A stretch of DNA of 64,000 nt from Siphonodentalium dalli (Eukaryota > Mollusca > Scaphopoda > Gadilida > Siphonodentaliidae). A program made the position numbers and the translations under genes. The notes below the pieces were generated by a model. That model ran no database searches, was not told the origin of the DNA, and saw nothing but the letters and a program-made list of their open reading frames with translations. Location of the stretch: NCBI GenBank assembly GCA_032622095.1, contig CP136061.1, positions 187,432,369-187,496,368 on the forward strand, written 5' to 3'. Positions 32,441 to 43,648 of the stretch are shown in pieces. The first letter of the stretch is position 1. The number at the start of each line of letters is the position of its first letter.

Positions 32441-33970
32441 GGGAGAAAAAACTTATAAATGGTACATTCCGGTGCGAGCCACTCTTCCCATTCGGAAAAT
32501 GCAATAAAAATATTACACCGCTGGACTTGTTTTTTTTTGTGTGTGCTAAATCTGCCGTTTACATCCGCCACCGGTCAGCCTGGTCCCACCATCATCGGCC
32601 TGGTCTCACCACCCTGACGTGGTATCACCACCCTACATGTTTTCATCGCCTCCCCGGTATGGTATCACCGTCTCCAATGCTCCTACATTAGCTCAATTAT
32701 TTAATTTTCGATGGTCTGTAACTTGGACATTTCTCAACCGATTTACACAATTCTTTCAGGAGGATCATTAGTACGTCATATAGATACACGACAGTAAAAA
32801 TAGTTGAAATCATCGCATAAAAAAATTACGAAAATTTTGCCCCCACCCAAACCCCAAAAATATAAGACCGTCCCTGTCAAAACTTTTTTTCGTATCAAGT
32901 TGCTAATGATTAACTGCATAGAAGCTCTCAAATCTGGATACCTTGCATTCCATAGCCAGACACAGGATATGAAATAAATCGAGTTTTGCGAACTATGGGC
33001 GACAACTCTGTGGCGAAAGCGCGGACATAAATTGTAATGCATAAACCCAATAGGGCATACTGAGTTGTACATATGGTCCAAATTTGGAGTCTCTGCTGCT
33101 CATACTTTTCGAGATATAGCAACCCCATTTGTTCAAAAACGGGGAGATAACTCTGAAAATCAAGCGCGGACAATATTCTGTATAGTCTATTCAGTTAGAA
33201 TTAGTATAGGTCTATATACGTACGAAATTCCAGATCTCTATTATATTGTACTTCCAGAGATAAAAGAGTTACAAAATTGCTAAGAATAATAATAATAATA
33301 TTGGAAAAAAATAAAAAAAATTGAATAACAATATGCTTCCATATTAAAATATGGAAGTATAATTACGGAATTGCAGAGCATGTGTCGTTCATGCATGTTG
33401 GTAGAGATACATAAATATAGACATGTACCAGTGCATGTACCAAAAATAAAAAGAATTGCCGGATCTCTGGGACACATTCCCACTTACATGCAATCAACCA
33501 AGCACAGCATATATAACTTCCGTGTCGTATATACATCTATAAACATGGCAGGCAAGTGGCGACCCGCTCCCGCAACTGTGACCAAAAGGGTTCCACACCT
33601 GGAAATCATGTCAGACAATTTTATACATCAGTTGGAAATTTCAGACCAATTATTTTGACATTGTTCTGCATGAGAGTTTGAGTTTCCAACCAATGGTTGG
33701 TGTGGAATTTGTCGAATATTGTTGTACTTTCCGTCAAACGTTGTACCGATATGGCCAATCAAATATAGAGGGTGTTATTGTGGAAGTTTCCAACATTTGA
33801 AATACTTGTGCCACCAGATATAAAATTTCTAACGAAGGACGGGTGTGCAACTAGAATTTTATGACTTGAAAATTAGGTCTGATTCAAGGCGGGGGAGATG
33901 TCGGCGCAGATGGACATTCCAAGGAGACCCTCTATAGATCTCTATATATAGCCACAAGCCTGACACATAC
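32441..33970. other. Intron 4, no feature recognised
   Basis: Only short frames without domains are present. A poly-AAT run lies near 33287-33301. Confidence 0.4.
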
Positions 33971-34060
33971 CTTGTTTAGCATGTTTGGGTCCGCGTTATG
34001 TGCTATGCATTCCTTTATGTGCTCAGTTCTAGTCTCCATCACGGCCTGGATCAGACGAGG
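33971..34060 (-). CDS. Ankyrin-repeat gene, exon 4
   Basis: Thirty codons in phase 0 lie between acceptor TACTTCCAG and donor GTATGT. The peptide begins PRLIQAVMETRTEHIKECIA and ends HNADPNMLNK. It is one ankyrin repeat that continues directly from exon 3: the helix pair LIQAVMET / EHIKECIA is followed by the loop NADPNMLNK, equivalent to GADPNAKD. The TPLH signature is degenerate here (PRLIQ). No open frame over 60 codons covers this exon, so it was found only by reading splice signals. Confidence 0.78.
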
Positions 34061-35184
34061 CTGGAAGTACGGAAAAGAAAGGAAAGTTCTATTGAATATG
34101 AAATTCTAAATGCATATATGCTGTTTCCGTCCAGCTCAGGCGACCTTGCATATTAGATCGGTATACCCCTTAAGTTTCTTGAGGCTAATCTCGTGAGTTT
34201 AATCTAAGATCAAGTAAAATACCCACCCAATCGTCTAACCATGGGAAATATCAACTTATTTCCAAGTTTGGAGGTGATATTTTGTTTAATTATGACATTT
34301 GTTGAGTATTTTATCCAGAACCCCATTTTGTCAAGTGCCTGAATATATACCCATGAACTACAAAAGTGGCGCATATAACTAGAAAGCACAGAATCGTTGC
34401 ACAACACCATATATATATATACATTCACGCATATATCTAGAAAGCACAGAATTGGGATAAGGAATTGCTTGCGTTTGATAAATACATATAGTGATACAAT
34501 ATAGTGATATATATACAGGATGTGGTCAATTTGATTATGATCGGTAACTCTATTATCAGACTGGGTGTTCTTTGTCGTAATATATATCTTATATATCCTA
34601 TATCGCACGTGACTTTCTTGCGTTCTGATTGGCTGCACACTGCTACACAATTTTTCGATACTCCAGTAGCTGGCCTATTTATTTCTATTTATAGTAACAC
34701 AATAATTTCACAATCGGAATGACACCTGAACACACGGTAAATTTGAAACTGCAATGAACGTTACTTGTTGCATTATCGGGTATCATTAATTTATTGATGA
34801 ATTTTAATGATTTTACAAGTGTCCGATCATAGCTATCCAATGTTTTAAATAGTTTGTCCGTTTAATAACTTGGCAAGCAGACAGTCCTAATGTTTTGAGT
34901 GACTAGTATAACTTCCATTTCCCATTTCATCAAAGATAAACAAGAAAACCATAGTCAGAAATTGTAACGCCACCGATATCATATTATTAGCCATAAATAT
35001 AAATTATAATATAATTATACTATAAACTAGCTTTCAAATTTTATGTGGGAAATTTGCATACTTCCATATTTCAAGTTTTCCCGTTTCTCGTGTTATACAT
35101 TACATTCTTCAAACTGTCTTTATTACACAAGCTGATGGGCCCGACTTCGTCCGGGCTGTTTCCCATCTGATTTCCGGCGAAAGG
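34061..35184. other. Intron 3, no feature recognised
   Basis: This is A+T-rich with short overlapping frames on both strands. AGAAAGCACAGAAT(C/T)G occurs twice at about 34380 and 34440. No gene is supported. Confidence 0.4.
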
Positions 35185-35700
35185 CGCGATTTGACCTTGA
35201 ATTGACTATTTCGAAAGTCAAGGTCAGGTCAGGGTCATGATTTGACCCGTCCAAAACACCCCCACCCCGGAGAAAGGTACCCCATAGGTATCAAATTTCG
35301 TCGAAATCCGTCCGTTTTACCCCACTTGACCTTTAATTAACAATTTTGAAGGTCAAGGTAAGGTCGGAGTCATGATTTGACCCGTCCAAAACACTCCCCC
35401 GACAAAAGTAACCATAGGTATCAAATTTCGTCGAAATCCATCCGTTTTACCCGATTTGACCTTTGATTGACCACATTGAAGGTCAAGGTCACGCCGAGGT
35501 CACGATTTGACCAGTTTTACTCCCCGGACAAAAGTATCCCTAGGTATCAAATTTCGCCGAAATTCGTCCGTTTTACCCAAATTTACCTTGCATTGACAGT
35601 TTTGAATGTCAAGGTCAGGTCGGGGTCACGATTTGACCCGTCCAAAACACTTCCCGGACACAAATACCCCTAAGTATCAAATTACGTTGAAATCTATGGA
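35185..35700 (+). repeat. Tandem repeat of about 128 bp with AGGTCA-type half sites, four units
   Basis: GATTTGACC anchors stand at about 35239, 35374, 35502 and 35630. Each unit has a cluster around TCAAGGTCA or GTCAAGGT, GGTC(A/G)GGGTCA and the inverse TTGACC, followed by TATCAAATTTCGTCGAAAT. The half-site resemblance may be fortuitous in a repeat family. Confidence 0.8.
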
Positions 35701-36189
35701 AAGCCGAAGAGGACATGTTAGTTGCTAATTGCTAGATATACGACGCACGACTTGTCGCGGTTTTTTAAAGGTGTTTCAAACTAGGAGATAGAAGTATTCT
35801 GCGTTTCAAATGGTGATGAATTATAGTATTTTATTCAAACTTTATGGCATAAATTGTTATTAAAACCGTATATACTATAAAAAAATCAATAACTCGAAAA
35901 TTAAGTGGCCCTTTAAACAAAGTCACAATTGCAGTTAGGCTCATCTCATACTCGTCTATTCAGCGATATTCTGCTGCGCAGTTTGTTATAGCCTCCAGTA
36001 TTCATTAAGCGTTATAGCCCCACTGTTATAATTGGCCTTTAGCAGGCGTACTCTTGCCTCAGAGTATTGAGATATTAGGTCACACGTAATGACATTAAAT
36101 CGCTTGGAAACATAGCAATTGTGTGGGCTGCTTGGCGTGAATATGTAATGAGGAATAAGGTCATACGTAATGACATTAAACTCAAGAAA

Positions 36190-36440
36190 ACCAGCGAAAA
36201 CAAAACAAAATCACATTTAATGTTTTAAGTTATTTCCTTCATAAAAAGAATCTTCGTGATAATGAACCCTCTCAATACTTTAGAATATAGAATTAACCTT
36301 AAAATAACAAAAACCTTCGGAATAGAGAACCTTCGGAATAACGAACCTTCGGATTGGTGAACCTTCGGAATAGCGAACATTCAGAGAAATTTCGGAATAG
36401 TGGACCTTCGGGATAGTGAACCTTCGGAATAGAGACATGC
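36190..36440. repeat. Direct repeat with CTTCGGAATAG motif, copy 1
   Basis: This contains AGAATCTTCGTGATAATGAA, CCCTCTCAATACTTTAGAAT and then eight or so copies of a 14-16 bp unit like CCTTCGGAATAGTGAA. Copy 2 is at 36670-36975. Confidence 0.8.
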
Positions 36441-36669
36441 CCCCCAATATTCATATTATATGCCCAGAGTTCAAAGGTATGGGCCCATAAAATTCTAAAT
36501 TTGGCCCTTAAAATATTGAACCCCAAATGGAGCCCACACAGAGCAGCACTTAAGTCAACTGTACCTGTGTCATGTCCCAATGCAGGAGGGTCCATATATA
36601 CCACAACATTAATATTATATGCCAAGAATTCAAAGGTATGGGCCCACGTAATGACATTAAATCTCAAGA

Positions 36670-36975
36670 AAACCCGCGAAAACAAAACAAAATTACATTT
36701 AATGTTCTAAATTATTTCCTCCTGTATCTGTATCGGTATGCGCGCAGGATCCGTTCGGATGTGAGCGCACACTCCATAAAAAGAATCTTCATGATAATGA
36801 ACCCTCTCAATACTTTAGAATATAGAATTAACCTAAAAATAACAAAAACCTTCGGAATAGAGAACAATCGGAATAGCGAACCTTCGGAATAGTGAACCTT
36901 CGAAATAGCAAATATTCAGAATAGAGAACCTTCGGAATAGTGGACCTTCGGGATAGCGAACCTTCATAATAGAAA
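36670..36975. repeat. Direct repeat with CTTCGGAATAG motif, copy 2
   Basis: This matches 36190-36440 but has an extra insertion of about 50 bp (around 36722-36772). It again ends with several 15-bp CTTCGGAATAG units. A GGTATGGGCCCA block between the copies is also doubled (36475 and 36634). Confidence 0.8.
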
Positions 36976-37349
36976 CATGTCCCCACAATTACACCGGTGA
37001 CGTAAACACATGTGCTAATCTTTGTCGGACTATCGTGACTCTATACGGTTTATACTCAAGTACGAAAAAATACCTAACCATAATACATTCGCCCAGTGGA
37101 TTATCGATCGTCCACTCGAACATGAAAAACTGTAAAACAGCTTACACCACCTTGTGGCGTAATAAATAAACTTTTCTCGAAATTTGTATGTTAGTTGTAA
37201 CTAATACAATTGTTATACTCCCATGTCATTGTCAATTGTAAAATATGTGACCGATTTCCATAATTCGTAGTAAATATAAATGTGATAAAATCAGACACAG
37301 TAAATTGTGTGAGAATTGACACCAAATAATGTTCGATATATAGAGGATA

Positions 37350-37485
37350 TGAAATGAGTGTTTCTCTCATATGATATTTACGAAACGAGTCTAAGAATTT
37401 TCTGTTTTCTCGAGCCTCTGGCGAGAGAAAACTGAAAATTCGTGACGAGTTTCATAAATATCATATGAGAGAAACACGAATTACA
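37350..37485. repeat. Short foldback hairpin
   Basis: TGTTTCTCTCATATGATATT (about 37369-37388) is inverted at about 37455-37475. An inner pair TTTTCTGTTTTCTCG / CGAGAGAAAACTGAAAA surrounds CCTCTGG. The words CGAATTACATATTCTATTTATC after it recur at 37717. Confidence 0.8.
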
Positions 37486-39216
37486 TATTCTATTTATCAT
37501 ATGACACCTATAAATTGATTATGATGTCCAAAACGCACACAAATCACTAAATAGCTATATGACATCGGCAGCAAAAGGTTAATGTGACGTCACTTCATTG
37601 CACCGGAAGCCCAATTACACCTGGTGAACTAGCAGGAATAATATGCACGCGAAGATATAGTGCGCTATTCTGTTCTCAGTTTGTGACATTATATCGTATG
37701 TTTATTAGATAAATACGAATTACATATTCTATTTATCGTATAACAATGTGCAAAACTATATATTTCATGATTATAATTGCGAGTATTTCGGCATCGCGTT
37801 GATTAACGCGCACGAATTTGACCTACATTTAGTTAGAGGTACGGCTCGGCCCCGGCTGCCATTCAGCCAATCAAAACACACTTTTTGTCAACAAACCAAT
37901 CAAATTATCGGAAGGAGATATGAACTAGTAGTTTATATGAAATTGATTTATGACATACTTTCCAAAGTAAATAATGATTGAGTCATATGATAAAATATAA
38001 TATATAATGCACGTCTTTCCTTGATTGTGTCAAAATAGTGGTCCGAGACAATAAATGGCCCATTCGCCTGCGGCTCGTGGACTATTCCTCCTATCGGACC
38101 ACTATTTTGGCATAGTCAACTCCAAACCATGCATTATCTGTATAATAATTCATACCTACCCCGTAATATTCGATGACGGCCTTGCGATATTGAGATGTCG
38201 CTTGGTTGATTGTGATTTTGCAGGATGGATCCAGCAGTTCAGCCACGTGATGAAATTTTCGAGCGACAGCGTATTCTCTCGGAGTTCGATTTTTCTATCG
38301 AGAATAAAATAAAACTCTGGCATCAAAAACATAGTCTTGAATAACGGATAATTTCTGAACAAGAAAAATTTCCATCTATACCCTGTCTATACTATAAAAA
38401 TATCTTCAAATCTCAAATTAAACCTAATAATTGCATGCTTCCGTGGACCCATCGCCATCTGTCCATTTCTTTCTGATATGGTATTTAAAAATAAAGATCC
38501 TCTGTCTTCTGTGGGGAAACACTGAAGATAATCCATATATTTCAGTCTCTTTATATAGTAACTCTACACATTACTTGGGGTGGGAAACCCAAAATCAGTG
38601 CCACTGGGACGCGTTTTTACACCAGGGCTTTGATTTGCTAACAACAATGCTACAAAGGATACTCACATAAATCTTCTTGAAGATAAATTGGTTCACCTTT
38701 TAGCACACCACATATCCAACTTATGAAGAAGAAATTATAATGCAATGCCTTCTCACTATACTGCATGAAGTAAGTTATTTCATATGAAATGTGATTGTAT
38801 TCATTAATAGTTTGCACAGTGGTGATACCATGGCGGAATTTAGTCGATGGGATTCCATGAATATATCATGTTTAAATTTCTTCTGACGAGAATGACATTT
38901 TTAGTGTGACTGATTTTGATTGTTCTTTAAAACACACAGTTTCAAGATTTCAAGTGGCGTTAACCATTTCTTTACTAAAGAATTATTGACGAGTAGTTCC
39001 CATCGGATTTTTTTCAGGCAATAAGTTCTTATTATCTGAACATTTCCCACCACTAAATATGAATCCATTTTAGCCCCGGTGTAAATTTTTCGTCTGACTG
39101 TTGTCTGCTAATTTATTCAAATGAATAATATATTTTCCAATGCAGGGCTTTAATACTGAATGGGAGAAACCGTATTGTATATATAGAAATGGTTAAAGAT
39201 GTATATATCAACTTAC
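37486..39216. other. Intron 3 remainder next to exon 3
   Basis: The 22-bp word noted for the foldback recurs at about 37717-37738, and an inverted trace (CATATGATAAAATATAAT) lies near 37985. No gene or other feature could be supported. Confidence 0.4.
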
Positions 39217-39438
39217 AAAATCTTTTATTGTCAAGTCTGCTCTGCATTCTTTGAGTTTGAGGGCGATTTTGTATGCTCTGCTCATGTTCTGGTACCTAAC
39301 AGCGAGATGCATAGGCGTGTACCCCTTGTCCTTGGTGACGGCGTTTACATCGAAGCCCCTGTCAACTAGGATGTGCACAACTTCTTCTGCGTCCGCCCGA
39401 CCGCTTGACACGACAGCGTGAAGTGGCGTTTGTCCATT
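39217..39438 (-). CDS. Ankyrin-repeat gene, exon 3 (two ankyrin repeats)
   Basis: This is the longest exon, 74 codons, between acceptor TTTCCTTTCAG and the strong donor GTAAGT, in phase 0 at both ends. It carries two clear ankyrin repeats. The first begins NGQTPLHAVVSSGRADAEEV and ends GFDVNAVTKDK. The second begins GYTPMHLAVRYQNMSR and ends CRADLTIKDF. The TPLH and TPMH tetrapeptides and the D-V-N / D-L-T loop residues are family hallmarks. A retroposon is inserted 83 bp upstream of this acceptor. Its 70-bp target duplication starts only 14 nt from the exon edge, so the branch-point region exists twice. This is the most secure exon of the gene. Confidence 0.88.
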
Positions 39439-39451
39439 CTGAAAGGAAACA

Positions 39452-39521
39452 AGTAATGTAAGGTATGAGAAAATCCAGTTTATGTAAACAAACACTCAGA
39501 GTCATACTCACTCATTTATAT
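39452..39521. repeat. 70-bp direct repeat, copy next to exon 3
   Basis: This copy is identical to 41355-41424. It contains the probable branch-point region of intron 2, since it begins 14 nt from the exon 3 boundary. Confidence 0.9.
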
Positions 39522-39909
39522 ATATATATATATATACCTTTATTTCCTCCAATTTCGGAGAGCAGTAATAACATAATTACAGGTTACATATATATACATT
39601 GTTTGACAAAAGAGAATTGACATGAAAAGCACATAAACTTTTTAACAAATGGATACAACACAAACAGAACACCTGTGTAGTCTCGCAGACTAAACGTCCA
39701 CATGCAGTTACAAACAACACGGGCGCACATACAGGATGGCCCTAACTTACATACTTAACTACACATATGCATACATATATACGCATATACATACATATAA
39801 ACACACACACACAATTACACACATACATACACACCCTTGCATATATGCATTTATTGAGTTTTTCGTCCATTTTGTTCGAACACTTTGACTCGAGGTCATC
39901 GCCAGTTAA

Positions 39910-40403
39910 AGGTACGGTTGGCCTTGGCGGTGGGTATCCTGTGAAAATATTTCCACCCGTCAAAAGCCGCCACAAACAGAAAGAACATCAAAATGTAGAC
40001 AGACTTTGTCCGTATACAAATAAGAAAGATCGCATGAACAATATGTTATTGTCAAATGTTTGACCATTGTTATGTAAACAAAATCATAAAAAATTACTTT
40101 TCTGGTGTTTGTTTATATTATGATAGTAAACATAAAGAGCGTTCTTTGTTGGTGAATTCCTGATATGGAAATAATAAAGAGCGTTTATGCCATTTGTGTG
40201 TGATTAGCCAGTAACATTGTGCTGTCTTCTGTAACACAATCAGGCTCTTGCTTAGGTAAAATATAGTAGGTCTTTACGATAACATGCTGTTTACGTGATG
40301 GTCATGGTATATATGAACGAAACTGTATGCGTTTTAATGTTCTTCTGTTTACGGTGATTAGAACAAATATGAATATTTTCGACAACTAAGGCCTCACGTG
40401 CCT
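39910..40403. mobile_element. 494-bp TTAA-flanked MITE, copy 1
   Basis: TTAA occurs at 39906-39909 and 40404-40407. Terminal inverted ends are AGGTACG / CGTGCCT (AGG[T/C]ACG). The length equals that of copy 2 at 54447-54940, with only a few substitutions visible. TTAA target duplications are typical of piggyBac-superfamily elements. The TIR sequence itself does not show the usual CCC start, so the family is tentative. It carries no transposase. It interrupts the coiled-coil ORF. Confidence 0.85.
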
Positions 40404-41304
40404 TTAAGTTGATTTCCGTTACATTATTTTCCGACACATATGTAGTGGGTTTGTTTGAGCTGTCTTCAGATGATGGTTTCTGTTCATCGTGTGATTCATT
40501 TGAATTTTCATCTGGGTTCGTGCTCGATGTATCTACCTCCTTTGGGGTGTGTTTCACATAAGTTTTTGATCCTTTGTTTTGTTTCTGTTTTCTTTTTCCC
40601 TTAAGCGTTCCAATATATCCTGTGTTTGAATTAACCGTTTTTGTGAGTGTGTGGATTTCGTCTTGCATCGTCACGTGGTCAGTTTTAATACATCGTATGT
40701 CACTTATTAGTTTGGAGACACCAGAGCAACGTTCGTCAGCAGTGCGCTCAATGTCAAGTTCATTTGCCTCTAACTTTTCCTCAATGTCGTCAATCCGTTC
40801 AGACAACTGATTTATCAGTTTATCATTTGAGTTCATTTTCTCAATCAGTTTGGTCATCGTTTGGGCCAGTTTATCTGAGTATTCTCTGTTTTGTTCCTTC
40901 ATTTCGGATACTGTCTTGTATAGGTCAGAAAGGCTGTGAATTGGTTCGAACACGTTAGAATTATCTATGTTTTCGGACACATTCTTTGTTGAATCAGCAT
41001 ATGTAGGTATTTCATCTGATGGCGAATTTTCAATGACGACTTTAGGTGCTGTTAGTATATCTGCTATGTGTTCAGCTTTTTCATCCAGAATGCACAGCGT
41101 CATATGATAAATATCATGCGAGTATTTAACAGCCAGCACTGTTTCTCTGTCTGGTATTTCGCGGTTGACTCTACGCTGTTTGAGTGCACAGTTGACATTG
41201 ATGTCCAAAATTCCAGATCTCGCATGTTTGAGTAACTCATCGAATAGAGAGGCACGCATTCCCTTCAGGGTTGTTGAATGACTGTTTGTTGAATTTAACA
41301 GCAT
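40291..41304 (-). CDS. ORF1-like coiled-coil protein of the retroposon, C terminus replaced by MITE sequence
   Basis: The ORF has 337 codons. Residues 1-85 form a compact domain (KGMRASLFDELLKHARSGIL, then DINVNCALKQRRVNR) that I do not recognise. Residues of about 123-226 are heptad-rich coiled coil (KLIEKMNSNDKLINQLSERI, then DDIEEKLEANEL). Residues of about 235-295 are basic then polar and disordered. From residue 300 (position 40407 downward) the frame runs into the TTAA MITE, so the last 38 residues are not original. Without the MITE the frame would continue in phase into 39905-39742. A trimeric coiled coil plus basic tail suggests an RNA-binding ORF1p-like role, but this is inference. 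Confidence 0.55.
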   Translation of the reverse strand: MLLNSTNSHSTTLKGMRASLFDELLKHARSGILDINVNCALKQRRVNREIPDRETVLAVKYSHDIYHMTLCILDEKAEHIADILTAPKVVIENSPSDEIPTYADSTKNVSENIDNSNVFEPIHSLSDLYKTVSEMKEQNREYSDKLAQTMTKLIEKMNSNDKLINQLSERIDDIEEKLEANELDIERTADERCSGVSKLISDIRCIKTDHVTMQDEIHTLTKTVNSNTGYIGTLKGKRKQKQNKGSKTYVKHTPKEVDTSSTNPDENSNESHDEQKPSSEDSSNKPTTYVSENNVTEINLKAREALVVENIHICSNHRKQKNIKTHTVSFIYTMTIT

Positions 41305-41354
41305 GTCAATGAAAGTACCTTTTGGTGTATTCCTAAGATATTGTAGGATCCATG

Positions 41355-41424
41355 AGTAATGTAAGGTATGAGAAAATCCAGTTTATGTAAACAAACACTC
41401 AGAGTCATACTCACTCATTTATAT
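41355..41424. repeat. 70-bp direct repeat, distal copy
   Basis: This is a perfect copy of 39452-39521 on the other side of the retroposon. Confidence 0.9.
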
Positions 41425-42595
41425 GTGGGACTGCAGTTAGCTTAGACTGGAGAAAATCACAAAATACATATAGGCCTATAAAATGTATTCCAAATCGCAC
41501 AATAAGGGTGTGTGAACACGACGAGGAGGCGCCCCCACAAAACAAAAACAAAACAAGGGTTGCGCATCAAAGATGGCTCTGGTCGAGTTTTTAACCCATT
41601 GTACAAGTGAATCTGTCCGACCGAAAATAAATAAAATGGACGAACTAAAGAACTATCGCAGAACTAAGAGCCATAACTCAAGTTAAAAACAATTGGACAA
41701 ACCTGGTCTTGAACGCAATTAAGATATTATTACGAAAGATCGATATACCAAATATGAGTGGAATTGGTTGACGTTTGTTCAAGTTATCGCGCTAACCGAC
41801 ATAACATTCCTATAAATAGAAACAAGTGGCATAACTCTGGTTAGACAGTCGGCACGGGTCTAATTTTCTGTGTGCAGCTGTCGCACGTGACAATATATAA
41901 ACTCACATACCAACAATGTTCAGTATCCACCAATAAACGATCGCCCGGCTGCCAACCGTCAATCGTCAAACCATAATTTATAAGTCTAGTTTTGATTTTT
42001 TTTTAAACTCGATTAAAAATCACCCCAACATTTCACCCATGAGTGCTGACGCCATCATGATCAACACAACGTACGGTTTGGCCCAACAGGGCTAACGCCA
42101 TTAATGTGACAAAAAGTCGATCATATCTTGTGTTTTCAAAGTATACTTTATTCACGTATATGGTGCCTTAAAAATTGAGATAAGAAATTTCAAATGACAC
42201 GAATAGCAATGATTGGGAACAGGCAGCTCTGATTTGAAAGGTGTATCGCGAAAGCGATTATATATTGCCTAACATTTCTGATATTTCAAAATCTATTTTC
42301 TGAAAATCGGTCTGGAATTTATTTTTTTGAAATTTGGTACATGTGGCAAATGTGATCAAAATTATAAGCCAACTTTCTCTACTTTTACGACATGAAACAC
42401 CTTTGAAATTTCACCGTTTTCGTGTACCAAAAAATTCTGAAAAATAGGACATTTACAGTTATATATCCATGATATCATATCTGATGATATGTAGTTTACT
42501 TATATTTCCCGAACATCCCCAGATGAATAATTGACGTCTAATGTATCCTGCATGTCAGAATATATTAAAAAAAGAAAAGGCTAAATACACCGTAC
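41425..42595. other. Intron 2, upstream of the retroposon
   Basis: No ORF, repeat or RNA gene is recognised. Confidence 0.4.
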
Positions 42596-42694
42596 CGTTG
42601 TGTACTCTTTCTGCTCCCGATCCAAGCTGTTTAGGCATCGTAGTATATCGTCGATGGAACCGTTCAGGCATGCCACATATAGTTCGTTTTTGTC
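42596..42694 (-). CDS. Ankyrin-repeat gene, exon 2
   Basis: A pyrimidine-rich acceptor (about 18 nt, mostly T, ending ACAG) precedes 33 codons beginning DKNELYVACLNGSIDDILRC. A donor GTACGG follows in phase 0. NELYVACLNGSIDDILRCL has the helix-turn-helix look of the first, N-capping ankyrin repeat: the A-C-L-N-G-S turn matches the family pattern AAxxGxxxxV. The intron to exon 1 is 874 bp, one of the few short introns here. A second possible donor (GTGTAT) lies 6 nt downstream and would change the phase. I prefer the first because it keeps every intron of the gene in phase 0. Confidence 0.75.
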
Positions 42695-43568
42695 CTGTAA
42701 AAGAAAAAAAAAGGTGCATACGCTGTTAAAATTCATCGTAAACCTACGACCATGAGGGGGGATATTAAACGACCCGGATCCCAAATCTATATACGGACAA
42801 TATAACCATGCATTATTTACAGAGCATTGGTCCGTGTTCTTGACACATGTTCTATGTTACGGATACTAATTCCGTAATTGTAGCGTATATATATATAATA
42901 ATCAAAAATGCGTTTTAAATGTCGAATATCTTGCGATCAGTATATGTGGTCATGGTGGACAATCACCTCAAAAATCCGAATATTGATTGTGGAATCTGAT
43001 AATATCGAACTAACTCATTGAATTGTGTGAACGAGAAATATCATGAGCGTAAACAAGTTGAACGTCGCAACATATATATAATGAAATGGAATGGAACTGT
43101 ATATATTTAAACATGTATAAGATTCCGGTTAATAGCTCCGTGATTTTATCGAACAATGTGCCGGCAAATATTTCTCCAGTGCTTTGCTCCGTAAACTTAC
43201 GGAAACTGTTTTAACAGTGCAGGCATGGGTTTGTTTCCAAAAAATATTAAAGATAGTGTACGTATCTCTAAATTCAAATCAAGTTTTTACACCCTTATTT
43301 TTATCCCAGTGTTACATGACGGGCTTCTATCCCACTGCAATGTATGGCTAGCGTATGGATAAGGCGTGGTGCCTGCTATATATATATATATGTGCAAATT
43401 TCTGGCGTACGCATGCACCTAATCATACCCATTATATATCTATTGAATATAGCTTTTGATCACGTAACTAACCTTCAGTTTTCAATTGACGGAATTACTA
43501 CATAGGGGAGATGCCACACTCGATGTGTGTACACATAAGTTGGAAATGTCACTAATGTAGGGTTATAC

Positions 43569-43631
43569 CTCGTTATCCCAGACGTCGAGTTCGAGCTCCG
43601 TGTCATTAATTAAGTCAGGAAGGGTTGTCAT
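43569..43631 (-). CDS. Ankyrin-repeat gene, coding exon 1 (start codon)
   Basis: This is the first coding exon of a seven-exon ankyrin-repeat gene read on the minus strand. It encodes 21 residues, acidic and starting MTTLPDLINDTELELD, and ends at a GTATAA donor in phase 0. The ATG was chosen because an in-frame TAA lies a few codons upstream and no other in-frame Met intervenes. A six-codon upstream ORF (43628-43648) overlaps this start as ATGA. An AG preceded by GGTTTC lies about 40 bases further upstream and could be the acceptor for a 5' UTR exon. The downstream exon starts in the same phase with an ankyrin helix. The seven exons total 867 bp including stop, or 288 residues. Function beyond protein-protein interaction cannot be stated. 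The exon chain is my own splice inference without transcript support. Confidence 0.65.
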
Positions 43632-43648
43632 GTCCAGGCTTCGTCCAT
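43628..43648 (-). CDS. Upstream ORF overlapping the ankyrin gene start
   Basis: A six-codon ORF (MDEAWT) starts 17 nt upstream of the presumed start of the ankyrin gene. Its TGA overlaps the main ATG as ATGA. Such an arrangement can lower initiation or permit reinitiation at the main start. Whether this region is in the mature mRNA is not known. Confidence 0.3.
   Translation of the reverse strand: MDEAWT

Larger units (their letters stand above)
39522..41354 (-). mobile_element. Retroposon insertion with 70-bp target duplication
   Basis: This 1.83-kb segment is flanked by a perfect 70-bp direct repeat and read on the minus strand. Its 3' end has AATAAA followed by a (TA)n tail. It encodes an ORF1-like coiled-coil protein but no reverse transcriptase, so it is non-autonomous or 5'/3' partial. 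The long target duplication plus simple-repeat tail fits a non-LTR retroposition mechanism. It sits in intron 2, 83 bp upstream of ankyrin exon 3. A MITE (39910-40403) is nested inside it. Confidence 0.7.
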
